Of a stretch of DNA of 6,159 bases, positions 1 to 5,492 are shown in pieces (the first letter of the stretch is position 1; each line of letters starts with the position of its first letter). The notes beneath the pieces were generated by a model. It saw only the letters and a program-made list of their open reading frames with translations, was not told the DNA's origin and did not search any database. The stretch lies in the NCBI GenBank assembly GCA_016874895.1, contig VGSX01000222.1:1-6159 (forward strand), read 5' to 3'. This DNA comes from Deltaproteobacteria bacterium. GTDB lineage: Bacteria; Desulfobacterota; Desulfobaccia; Desulfobaccales; Desulfobaccaceae. The position numbers and the translations under genes were made by a program.

Positions 1-63
1 TGGAATAACTATTTGAATTTAAAGCATTAGCTGATGGCTGTAAGCTGACCGCTGAACGCTTAC
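1..63. repeat. 63-bp direct repeat, copy 1 (may extend left of the window)
   Basis: These 63 bases recur without a single mismatch at 150-212, an offset of 149 bp. The match stops after GCTTAC at 63 (next base g, against a in the second copy). The left boundary cannot be seen because the window begins here. The copy contains an AT-rich half (1-27) and the complete left arm of the heptad hairpin (28-59). It is non-coding in both directions. The copy at 150 is the partner. What is seen is an exact duplication; that it is a dispersed family in the genome is inference. Confidence 0.95.
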
Positions 64-101
64 GAGTAGGCGTTCAGCTATCAGCAATCAGCTTTCAGCA
101 A
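28..101. repeat. Long imperfect inverted repeat made of 7-bp units (4 + 4)
   Basis: The left side (28-55) is four consecutive heptads of the form NNGCTGA (the second ends in GCTGT). The right side (74-101) is four consecutive heptads TCAGCWW, the reverse complement of that form. The two arrays are symmetric about position 64.5. With the inner perfect 9-bp stem (GCTGAACGC 51-59 against GCGTTCAGC 70-78), the arms 28-59 and 70-101 pair at 24 of 32 positions, leaving a 10-nt loop at 60-69. As RNA or extruded DNA this could form a long hairpin. It lies downstream of the leftward genes, so it could act as a 3' structure or transcription stop, but it has no T-tract. A REP/MITE-like non-autonomous element is an alternative. 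Confidence 0.85.
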
Positions 102-149
102 AAACAATGGGTTAGGGAAACTGAGCGAAAAATCAGTGATCCGCCACCT

Positions 150-212
150 TGGAATAACTATTTGAATTTAAAGCATTAGCTGATGGCTGTAAGCTGACCG
201 CTGAACGCTTAC
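150..212. repeat. 63-bp direct repeat, copy 2 (half hairpin)
   Basis: This is identical to 1-63. It carries the four-heptad left arm of the inverted repeat (177-208), but the right arm is missing: after 212 the sequence turns into AT-rich DNA leading to the DUF2283 stop at 230-232. A small inverted repeat GTAAGC/GCTTAC (189-194 and 207-212) remains. The 86 bp between the copies (64-149) holds the right arm of copy 1 and an otherwise featureless stretch. The arrangement suggests tandem duplication of a unit of about 149 bp followed by truncation, or two insertions of related elements. Confidence 0.95.
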
Positions 213-229
213 ATTTAAAAATATTCTTC

Positions 230-460
230 TTAAGACAAACGCATCTGTGCTGAGACAGGTAATTCAAAAAAATCACTCCGTAATAACCGAGTTGAAAAAA
301 ACATTACTTCAAGGTTTTCAATTTCCCCAGTTACAGGATTAAGCCGGACAACGACGTCATCACCTAATTCTTCAGATTCTTGTTCAGGATAAGGAGGGCA
401 TTTGTCGATATAAAGGATGTCAGTTTCCCGGTTGTATTTAAATATTAGTCTCTCTGCCAT
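230..460 (-). CDS. Small DUF2283-family protein
   Basis: This encodes 76 aa. Residues 7-55 follow the pattern known for DUF2283: an aromatic/basic start (KYNRETDILYI), a variable acidic middle (EQESEELGDD), then VVVRLNPVTGEIENLEV, where alternating hydrophobics around a 'D/N-x-x-G-x-I' turn suggest a small beta-rich fold. The function of this family is not established. Some members sit beside small toxin-like genes, but no partner is visible here. It starts 14 bp after the stop of the binding-protein gene on the same strand, so it is probably the last gene of the corA transcript. The ribosome site is weak (AAAGA just before the ATG). G+C is about 39% over 241-420, far below its neighbours, and it borders repeats, which suggests separate acquisition. 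Confidence 0.8.
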   Translation of the reverse strand: MAERLIFKYNRETDILYIDKCPPYPEQESEELGDDVVVRLNPVTGEIENLEVMFFSTRLLRSDFFELPVSAQMRLS

Positions 461-474
461 TCTTTAATCTGACT

Positions 475-1590
475 TCACGGCGCCATGTTGGTCACAAAGG
501 CGAAGGTGCCGTCCTGCACCTTGAGGATCATCACCTCTTTAATGGGATTATTATCCGGTCCCATGGTAAGTGTCCCCGAGACGCCGGGGAAATCTTTGGT
601 GGCGGCCAGGGCCTGCCGCACTTTGGCGCCCTCGGTAGCCTGGGCCTGCTCCAGGGCGCTCAGGAGGAGAAAATAGCAATCCGCCGCCAGCGCCGCGAAG
701 GCATCCACCTCGCGTTTGGTCTCCGCCTCATAGGCCTGGATAAATTCCTGGGCCAGGGGCGTATTCACCGCCTCCCGGTGAAAATGGGCCGTGAAATACA
801 TGCCTTCCACTGCGGGACCGCCGATTTTTACCAGGTCAATTACCTGGGCCCCATCACCGGTGAGAATGGGGACGTTCAGTCCCAGCTCCTGCATCTGCCG
901 GGCCAGCAGGGCGTTTTCGGCATAGTAGTTAGGAGCGTAGATCACGTCGGGCTTTTTGGGTTTAATGGCCGAGATCTGGGCGGAAAAATCCTGGTCGCCG
1001 GTCTGGATGTAGGTCTGGGCGACTATCTGCCCCCCTCTTTTTTTAAACTCCTGTATGAAAAATGCGGCCAGCCCCACGCAATAATCCTGGGCCTGATCGA
1101 TAATCACAGCCACTTTTTGGGCCTTTAAGTGCTCCTGGGCGAAACGGGCCGCCACCCGCCCCTGGAGGGTGTCCACAAAGCAGGCCCGAAAGGCGTGCGG
1201 CCGGTTCTGGGTAATCAGGGGACTGGTGGCCGTGGGGGTAATATTCGGTATCCCAAACCTCTCGGCGATGGGGGCGCCGGCCAGGGTGTTGCCGCTGATC
1301 ACCTCCCCGATAATGGCTACGACCCTGTCTTTTTCAATGAGGCGGCTCACTGCATTGGCAGCCTCGATGCGGTCGCTCTTGGTGTCCAGCAGCACGAGTT
1401 TGACGTTTTTCCCCAAGACCTGAGGCCGGAGCCGCTGCGCCACCTCCAGGCCTTTCCAGACAACCTGGCCCATGGCCGCGGCCGACCCGGTCATGGGGAT
1501 ATAACAGCCGATGACAATCTCCTGGGCCGTAGCAGTGGCACAGTGACTCACTATGATGAGAAAACAGATGATTTTTACCAGAGCCGGCAT
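475..1590 (-). CDS. ABC-type branched-chain amino acid-like substrate-binding protein (LivJ/LivK family, Peripla_BP_6)
   Basis: This 371-aa protein should be exported. Residues 1-23 form a signal peptide: K6, hydrophobic 7-15, and a probable cut after ATATAQ, just before E24. The mature part has the type I periplasmic-binding layout: first strand EIVIGCYIPMTG (24-35), ligand-loop candidates GEVISGNT (95-102) and TPTATSP (118-124), a second lobe from about 158 (KVAVIID), GDQDFSAQISAIKPKKPDVIYAP (198-220, typical of the family), and the C-terminal 'GVSGTLTMGPDNNPIKEV' block near 336-353. Such proteins deliver amino acids, amides or urea to LivHMGF-type importers. No permease or ATPase gene lies in the window, so it is an orphan here and its ligand cannot be assigned. 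The start follows corA by 27 bp, with GAGG about 11 nt upstream of the ATG. Confidence 0.93.
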   Translation of the reverse strand: MPALVKIICFLIIVSHCATATAQEIVIGCYIPMTGSAAAMGQVVWKGLEVAQRLRPQVLGKNVKLVLLDTKSDRIEAANAVSRLIEKDRVVAIIGEVISGNTLAGAPIAERFGIPNITPTATSPLITQNRPHAFRACFVDTLQGRVAARFAQEHLKAQKVAVIIDQAQDYCVGLAAFFIQEFKKRGGQIVAQTYIQTGDQDFSAQISAIKPKKPDVIYAPNYYAENALLARQMQELGLNVPILTGDGAQVIDLVKIGGPAVEGMYFTAHFHREAVNTPLAQEFIQAYEAETKREVDAFAALAADCYFLLLSALEQAQATEGAKVRQALAATKDFPGVSGTLTMGPDNNPIKEVMILKVQDGTFAFVTNMAP

Positions 1591-1617
1591 AACCCCATCA
1601 ACCTCGAGATTTTTTAT

Positions 1618-2682
1618 TTATAACCATTTCTTCCTCTTGAAAAAAAGAACCAGGCCGGCCGCCACCGTGGCCATGAGCCCCAGGGCATAGGGATAGCCGA
1701 AGTACCAGCTCAGTTCCGGCATATTCCAGGGCGAAACATCGGTTTTAAAATTCATCCCATAAAGACTGGCCATGAAATTCAAGGGAATAAAGATGGTGGC
1801 GATCACCGCCAGCACTTTCATGATCTGATTCAGCCGGTTGTTGAGGCTGGACAGATACACTTCAATGAGCCCGCCGGCCATATCCCGGAAATTTTCCAGC
1901 AGGTCGATGACCTGAAAGACATGGTCATAACAGTCCCGCAAATAAATGCGGGTATGGGCTCGAATTAATGGGCTGTCCTGATCCAGCAGATTGTTAATGA
2001 CTTCGCGCACGGGCCATAACAACCGCCGGACGCGTAGCATTTTCCGGCGCAGGCTCTGTAACTCCTGGGTTAAGTGACTGTCGGGTTCACTCAACAGACG
2101 GTCTTCCAGTTCTTCGAGCTTTTCCCCGAAATTCTCCAGCAGCGGGAACCAGGAGTCAACCAGGTAATCGATGAGGGCATAGGCCAAATAATCGGCTCCC
2201 TGGCTGCGGATCTGCCCGGAGCCATGCTGCAGACGCTCCCGGATGATACCAAAATAGTCGTCATGGCTTTCCTGAATACTAAAAAGATAATCCCGCCCAA
2301 GAAACAGGCTGATCTGTTCGTCCCGGTAGGCTCCCGGATCAGTGACCAGACGGCTGACAATGAAGAGATAATCGGTAAAATCGTCAACCTTGACAAGGGC
2401 CCGACCTTCCACGACGTCCTCCAGGGCCAGGGGGTGCAACCCGAGGTAAGCTCCCAGATCCTGCAGGAGGGTTAAATCCCGGAGGCCCATGAGGTGCAGC
2501 CATTTAACTCCCGGACGTTCCCGTCTGCCCTCCAAGTCCCCCAGTGTGGCGTCCATTGTTTCCTCCAGGGTGTCGCCATCATAACATATGAGCCGCAGGC
2601 GAGAGGGAAAAGTCAGCCGCCCGGCGGGGTGCTGCAAGATTCCTGGAGGACTGCCCGGAGGCGGAAAGGTTTTAAAGCCCAT
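1618..2682 (-). CDS. corA: CorA-family magnesium/cobalt transport protein
   Basis: This is a 354-aa inner-membrane channel, very close to the usual length of about 350 aa for the Thermotoga-type CorA. It has a large cytoplasmic N-terminal domain (about 1-285) opening with the 'PPGSPPG' stretch, an EDV motif (88-90) and long charged helices (about 185-285). Two C-terminal membrane helices follow, TM1 about 287-307 and TM2 about 330-348. The hallmark YGMNF is at 308-312, directly after TM1, followed by the periplasmic loop with MPEL (321-324) and the basic tail KRKKWL. Known members form pentamers that admit Mg2+ (also Co2+, Ni2+). The ATG has GAAG about 9 nt upstream. It is the first gene of the leftward set, with a candidate promoter at 2754-2782. 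All signature residues are present. Confidence 0.97.
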   Translation of the reverse strand: MGFKTFPPPGSPPGILQHPAGRLTFPSRLRLICYDGDTLEETMDATLGDLEGRRERPGVKWLHLMGLRDLTLLQDLGAYLGLHPLALEDVVEGRALVKVDDFTDYLFIVSRLVTDPGAYRDEQISLFLGRDYLFSIQESHDDYFGIIRERLQHGSGQIRSQGADYLAYALIDYLVDSWFPLLENFGEKLEELEDRLLSEPDSHLTQELQSLRRKMLRVRRLLWPVREVINNLLDQDSPLIRAHTRIYLRDCYDHVFQVIDLLENFRDMAGGLIEVYLSSLNNRLNQIMKVLAVIATIFIPLNFMASLYGMNFKTDVSPWNMPELSWYFGYPYALGLMATVAAGLVLFFKRKKWL

Positions 2683-2753
2683 GACGTTTTCTTCAATGAT
2701 AATTGGAATGGGGTGCCCTTTGGCCCGAAATCACTTTTAGGCCTTATCCAGTT

Positions 2754-2782
2754 ATTATCGCTTGAACTTGCTTATTTAACAA
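2754..2782 (-). promoter_or_regulatory. Candidate sigma70 promoter for corA
   Basis: Read on the minus strand: TTGTTA (2782-2777) as -35, 17-bp spacer, GATAAT (2759-2754) as -10. These match the consensus at 4/6 and 5/6. It would give a leader of about 65 nt before the corA ATG. It overlaps the rightward promoter at 2762-2791. The prediction is by pattern only. Confidence 0.55.
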
Positions 2783-2791
2783 GATTATAAT
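2762..2791 (+). promoter_or_regulatory. Candidate sigma70 promoter for the PF04008 operon
   Basis: TTGAAC (2762-2767) as -35, 18-bp spacer, and a perfect TATAAT (2786-2791) as -10. Transcription would begin near 2798, giving a leader of about 150 nt before the ATG at 2947. It shares most of its bases with the leftward corA promoter, so the two probably cannot be occupied by polymerase at the same time. Confidence 0.6.
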
Positions 2792-2885
2792 TGCACTCAG
2801 GATGCCGGGCGCCGGGAATAAACCTGATTAAAGGCCGTCCGAAGGTCCGGCTGCCGTTCCGCCGGGCCGCAGTAAAGCATATCGG

Positions 2886-2922
2886 CAAAGAGTTCCCTTT
2901 GACCAGGAAGGGCTTAATTTTT
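2886..2922 (+). promoter_or_regulatory. Possible attenuator-like leader structure
   Basis: Within the long leader, CCCTT (2895-2899) can pair with AAGGG (2908-2912) around an 8-nt loop, followed by a T-rich run (TTAATTTTT, 2914-2922 region). An alternative stem, CAAAG (2886-2890) with CTTTG (2897-2901), uses the same bases and excludes the first. This resembles a terminator/anti-terminator pair, but both stems are only 5 bp and could arise by chance. Confidence 0.25.
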
Positions 2923-2946
2923 CACCGCAGGAAAGGTGGTGCAACC

Positions 2947-3429
2947 ATGGAATTAACTGTTGTCAGCATGCAGATTCCCGAAGGGGCCAACCTCATTCTG
3001 GGTCAGTCCCATTTTATCAAGACTGTGGAAGACGTGTACGAGATTATCATCACCTCCGGTCTCGGGGTGGAATTCGGCCTGGCCTTTAGCGAGGCCTCGG
3101 GGGACTGCCTGATCCGGGTGGACGGCAATAATAAAGAACTGATGGACGCGGCCACCGAAAACGCCAGGGCACTGGCCGCCGGGCATACCTTTAACATCCT
3201 TTTACGGAAAGCTTTCCCCATTAACATGCTCAATGCCATCAAGATGTGCCAGGAGGTGTGCACCATTTATTGCGCCACCGCCAACCCGGTCCAGGTAATC
3301 GTCGCCGAGACGGAACTGGGGCGGGGAATATTAGGGGTGATCGACGGCTTCCCCCCCAAAGGCGTGGAGCATGAGGCCGGCCGGGCCTGGAGGCATGAAA
3401 TCCTGCGCAAGTTGAATTATAAACGCTGA
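2947..3429 (+). CDS. Adenosine-specific kinase family protein (PF04008 / COG1839)
   Basis: This 160-aa protein spans the whole PF04008 family. Typical blocks are LGQSHFIKTVEDVYE (18-32), GVEFGLAFSEASGDCLIR (40-57), a central NARALAAGH (72-80), and CATANPVQVIVAE (109-121), followed by GRGILGVIDGFPPKGVE (125-141). The family is named from adenosine binding in archaeal structures, but its cellular role is poorly settled. There is no signal peptide, so it should be cytosolic. The ATG at 2947 was chosen because AGGAAAGGTGG stands just ahead of it and because the conserved domain begins there. The frame is open for 52 codons upstream to a TTG at 2791, but that TTG overlaps the -10 box and its extension looks random. 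It is the first gene of a three-gene operon. Confidence 0.92.
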   Translation: MELTVVSMQIPEGANLILGQSHFIKTVEDVYEIIITSGLGVEFGLAFSEASGDCLIRVDGNNKELMDAATENARALAAGHTFNILLRKAFPINMLNAIKMCQEVCTIYCATANPVQVIVAETELGRGILGVIDGFPPKGVEHEAGRAWRHEILRKLNYKR

Positions 3430-3439
3430 AACCGGGTCC

Positions 3440-4411
3440 ATGAGTGCCCAAACCACACGTACCGCAGTCGTTCTGGCCGCCGGCTTGGGGACCCGGCTGC
3501 GGCCCCTGAGCAACCAGGTTCCCAAGCCGCTTTTTCCCATTGCAAACCGCCCCCTGCTGGGGATTATCCTGGAACAGCTCATCGCCTCCGGCTTCCGACG
3601 GCTGGCCATCAACACCCACCACCGGGCCGACGACCTCAGGGATTTTGTTGAATCCCACCGGCCGGCTGGGGTTGAAGTGGTGGTCAGTTATGAACCGGAG
3701 ATTCTCGGCACCGGCGGGGGACTGCGCCAGTTGGCGGGTTTTTTGGGAGATAAGCCCTTCCTGGTGATTAATGGCGATATCATCACCGATCTAAATCTGG
3801 CCCGGGCCTACCGCCGGCATCGGCCGGAAGCCCTGGCAACCATGATTTTGCATGACTATCCGAGGTTCAATAACGTCTGGCTGGACCCGGCCGCCAACCC
3901 GGCCGCCTTCGGGGGGGCGAGGCCGTCCCACTGTCTTGCCGCTCCCCTGGCCTTCACCGGCATCCAGGTGGTGTCGCCCCGGATTTTCGCACTCATGTCA
4001 TCCGGGGTTTATGTCGATATAATAAATATCTACCGCCAGGCCATCGCCAGCGGCGGGATGGTGGCCGGGGCCGTGGAGCAGGGTTTTTTCTGGCGGGATA
4101 TCGGCACTCCCCAGGATTACTTGGAGATCCACCGCCTCCTGCTGGCCGGTCGGGTGCCGGGGTTGGCCCCTCTGTTCCCCAACCTGTCCGATCCTTGCGT
4201 ATCACCGGGGGCCGTTCTGGAGGAAGGGGTCTGCTGCGCCGGGGGCGTCACCGTGGGGCCTGGGGGCCGGGTCGGCCGCGGAGCCCATTTAAAAAACACG
4301 GTTATCTGGGCAGGGACGATTATTGCTCCACAGGTCCGTTTGGAGGACTGCCTGGTGGGGCAGGGCGTCAGGGTGCGGGAGTCGGCCCGGGGGAGGTGTT
4401 TTTCTTCATGA
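3440..4411 (+). CDS. Sugar-phosphate nucleotidyltransferase (NDP-sugar synthase) with beta-helix C-terminus
   Basis: This 323-aa cytosolic enzyme should transfer a nucleotidyl group from an NTP to a sugar 1-phosphate, releasing pyrophosphate. Residues 1-235 are the NTP_transferase domain: LAAGLGTRLRP (12-22) binds the NTP phosphates, PKP with K29, EILGTGGGLRQ (87-97) contacts base or sugar, NGD (111-113) binds metal, and FTGIQVVSP (172-180) and WRDIGTPQDYLE (218-229) are family blocks. Residues about 255-312 are a short left-handed beta-helix with hexapeptide repeats, as in ManC/GlmU-like or MurU-like relatives. The substrate cannot be read from sequence: mannose-, glucose- and N-acetylmuramate-1-P are all possible. 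It begins 10 bp after the previous stop with no clear ribosome site, so translational coupling is likely. It overlaps the next gene by 4 bp. Confidence 0.93.
   Translation: MSAQTTRTAVVLAAGLGTRLRPLSNQVPKPLFPIANRPLLGIILEQLIASGFRRLAINTHHRADDLRDFVESHRPAGVEVVVSYEPEILGTGGGLRQLAGFLGDKPFLVINGDIITDLNLARAYRRHRPEALATMILHDYPRFNNVWLDPAANPAAFGGARPSHCLAAPLAFTGIQVVSPRIFALMSSGVYVDIINIYRQAIASGGMVAGAVEQGFFWRDIGTPQDYLEIHRLLLAGRVPGLAPLFPNLSDPCVSPGAVLEEGVCCAGGVTVGPGGRVGRGAHLKNTVIWAGTIIAPQVRLEDCLVGQGVRVRESARGRCFSS
4391..4398 (+). promoter_or_regulatory. Ribosome binding site deciding the MBL-hydrolase start
   Basis: A GGGAGGTG block lies inside the end of the nucleotidyltransferase gene, with 9 nt between it and the ATG at 4408. 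It fixes this start over the longer in-frame opening that runs back to 4195, which would overlap the preceding gene by more than 200 bp. Confidence 0.8.
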
Positions 4412-5247
4412 TTATCCGTTGTTTCGGGGCCAGGGGCTCCATCCCGGTATCGGGGCAGGAGTATGTCAAATACGGCGGGGACACCACCTGTCTGGAACTG
4501 CGCACTTATGACGACGATATAATCATTGTGGACGCGGGTTCGGGCATCAGGAGACTGGGAAACAGGCTCATGGCGGAAAGCCGCTTCGCCTACACCATGC
4601 TGATGACCCATTCCCACTGGGACCATATCCTGGGTTTTCCCTTCTTCAAACCCATCTATGACCCCCGCACCACAATTACCATTCTCGGGTGTTCCCAGGC
4701 CCAGGGCGACGTCAAAAAATTACTGGGGCGGGCCATGAGCACTCCCTTTTTCCCGGTGCCTTTCAGCCGCCTGGCCTCTGAGTTCGTCTATCAGAACGAC
4801 TGCGTCATGAGCCACCACATCGGGCCTCTGGAGGTTTTCCCCATTAATCTGAGCCATGCCAATGGCGGCCTGGGTTTTAAATTCGTGGAGAGGGACAAAA
4901 GCTTCGTCTTTCTGACTGACAACGAATTGGGACACCGACACCGGGGCGGCTTGACCATGCCGGATTACGTGGAGTTTGCCCGCAACGCCGATCTTCTGAT
5001 CCACGATGCCGAATACACCCCCGAGGAGATTGCCGTGACCCGAGGCTGGGGGCATTCCACCTACCTGGAGGCCCTGGAATTGGCTATAAACGCCAATGTG
5101 GCCCAACTGGGCCTTTTCCACCACAACCAGGACCGGAATGACGAAGACGTTGATGTCATCGTGGCCCATTGCCGGGAAATCGTCGTCAGCCAAAAGGCGC
5201 GGCCGGAAGTATTTGCCGTGTCCCAGGACACGACCCTGATTCTCTGA
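4408..5247 (+). CDS. MBL-fold metallohydrolase (Lactamase_B_2, PhnP / RNase Z-like group)
   Basis: This 279-aa, probably cytosolic enzyme begins with the CFGARGSIPVSG...YVKYGGDTTC pattern typical of the PhnP-like branch. The di-metal site is complete: H68-S-H70-W-D72-H73, then H150, D171 (FLTDNE), D200 (LIHDAEY) and candidate H216 (WGHST). HH at 238-239 is a further conserved-looking pair. Related enzymes are phosphodiesterases acting on cyclic phosphodiester or RNA-like substrates, so the reaction may be phosphodiester hydrolysis, but the substrate is unknown. Two stop codons (TGA TGA) end the frame. The start overlaps the preceding stop (ATGA), which implies co-translation. It is the last gene of the operon. 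Confidence 0.92.
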   Translation: MIIRCFGARGSIPVSGQEYVKYGGDTTCLELRTYDDDIIIVDAGSGIRRLGNRLMAESRFAYTMLMTHSHWDHILGFPFFKPIYDPRTTITILGCSQAQGDVKKLLGRAMSTPFFPVPFSRLASEFVYQNDCVMSHHIGPLEVFPINLSHANGGLGFKFVERDKSFVFLTDNELGHRHRGGLTMPDYVEFARNADLLIHDAEYTPEEIAVTRGWGHSTYLEALELAINANVAQLGLFHHNQDRNDEDVDVIVAHCREIVVSQKARPEVFAVSQDTTLIL

Positions 5248-5298
5248 TGAGGTTTTCGTTTTTCAGTTACCGGTTTGTTAAGAAAATAAAGAAATTAC

Positions 5299-5315
5299 GG
5301 TGGGCAATGCCCACC
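5299..5315. repeat. GC-rich perfect hairpin GGTGGGC-AAT-GCCCACC
   Basis: A 7-bp perfect stem with a 3-nt loop lies 51 bp after the MBL-hydrolase stop. No T-run follows on the plus strand (next bases CTGCATTTTGG), so it is not a classical intrinsic terminator in the operon's direction, though it could stabilise the 3' end of the transcript. On the minus strand a T-rich stretch follows it, but no leftward gene ends here. From memory, similar GGTGGGCA-type hairpins occur as dispersed intergenic repeats in many bacteria. Confidence 0.7.
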
Positions 5316-5333
5316 CTGCATTTTGGCTGCATA

Positions 5334-5360
5334 TTTGAGCTTTGAGCTTTTAACTTTTCA
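5334..5360. repeat. Degenerate 7-bp tandem repeat
   Basis: The units are TTTGAGC, TTTGAGC, TTTTAAC and the partial TTTTCA, directly adjacent. The heptad period is the same as in the inverted array at 28-101, although the unit differs. It is non-coding. Confidence 0.6.
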
Positions 5361-5376
5361 TGACAGGAAAAATATT

Positions 5377-5389
5377 CTGAAAATTTCAG
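5377..5389. promoter_or_regulatory. 13-bp palindrome next to the -35 box (possible operator)
   Basis: CTGAAA-A-TTTCAG is a perfect 6+1+6 palindrome ending one base before the -35 hexamer at 5390. Its AT-rich core could also serve as an UP element. A repressor or activator site is an inference from position and symmetry. Confidence 0.4.
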
Positions 5390-5419
5390 TTGACTTCCCG
5401 GCACCGTTGGGCTGATAAT
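5390..5419 (+). promoter_or_regulatory. Sigma70-type promoter for the exported Asp-box protein
   Basis: TTGACT (5390-5395), 18-bp spacer, GATAAT (5414-5419), each matching the consensus at 5/6. It would give a leader of about 65 nt before the ATG at 5493. This argues that the downstream gene is transcribed separately from the PF04008 operon. Confidence 0.6.
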
Positions 5420-5492
5420 ACTGCCGATTATTTAACCTCTCCCCTTGTTTCGTATATTAATAAATAGGGAACCTGAGGAGATTGTCCTGTCT

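Noticed and set aside
1..212. CRISPR array
   Set aside because: There are only two 63-bp copies, separated by 86 bp that themselves contain part of the hairpin. No regular short repeat-spacer pattern and no cas genes are visible.
230..460. DUF2283 protein as an antitoxin
   Set aside because: No toxin-like small gene lies next to it. The only neighbour on its transcript is a periplasmic binding protein.
1602..1620. T-run after a CTCGAG palindrome as a terminator
   Set aside because: The T-run is on the plus strand, where no gene ends. On the minus strand it is an A-run in the short corA to binding-protein gap, so it does not terminate that transcript.
1129..1623. Plus-strand open frame of 164 codons opposite the binding-protein gene
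   Set aside because: It is a complementary-strand shadow in GC-rich coding DNA. It has no recognisable domain or ribosome site, while the minus-strand frame has a complete family match.
2791..2946. An N-terminal extension of the PF04008 gene from a TTG at 2791
   Set aside because: The TTG overlaps the TATAAT box, the 52 residues look random, and a good ribosome site precedes the ATG at 2947 where the family domain begins.
4195..4407. A longer start for the MBL hydrolase
   Set aside because: It would overlap the nucleotidyltransferase by over 200 bp and adds low-complexity Gly/Arg sequence. The conserved CFGARGSIP start and the GGAGGTG site support 4408.
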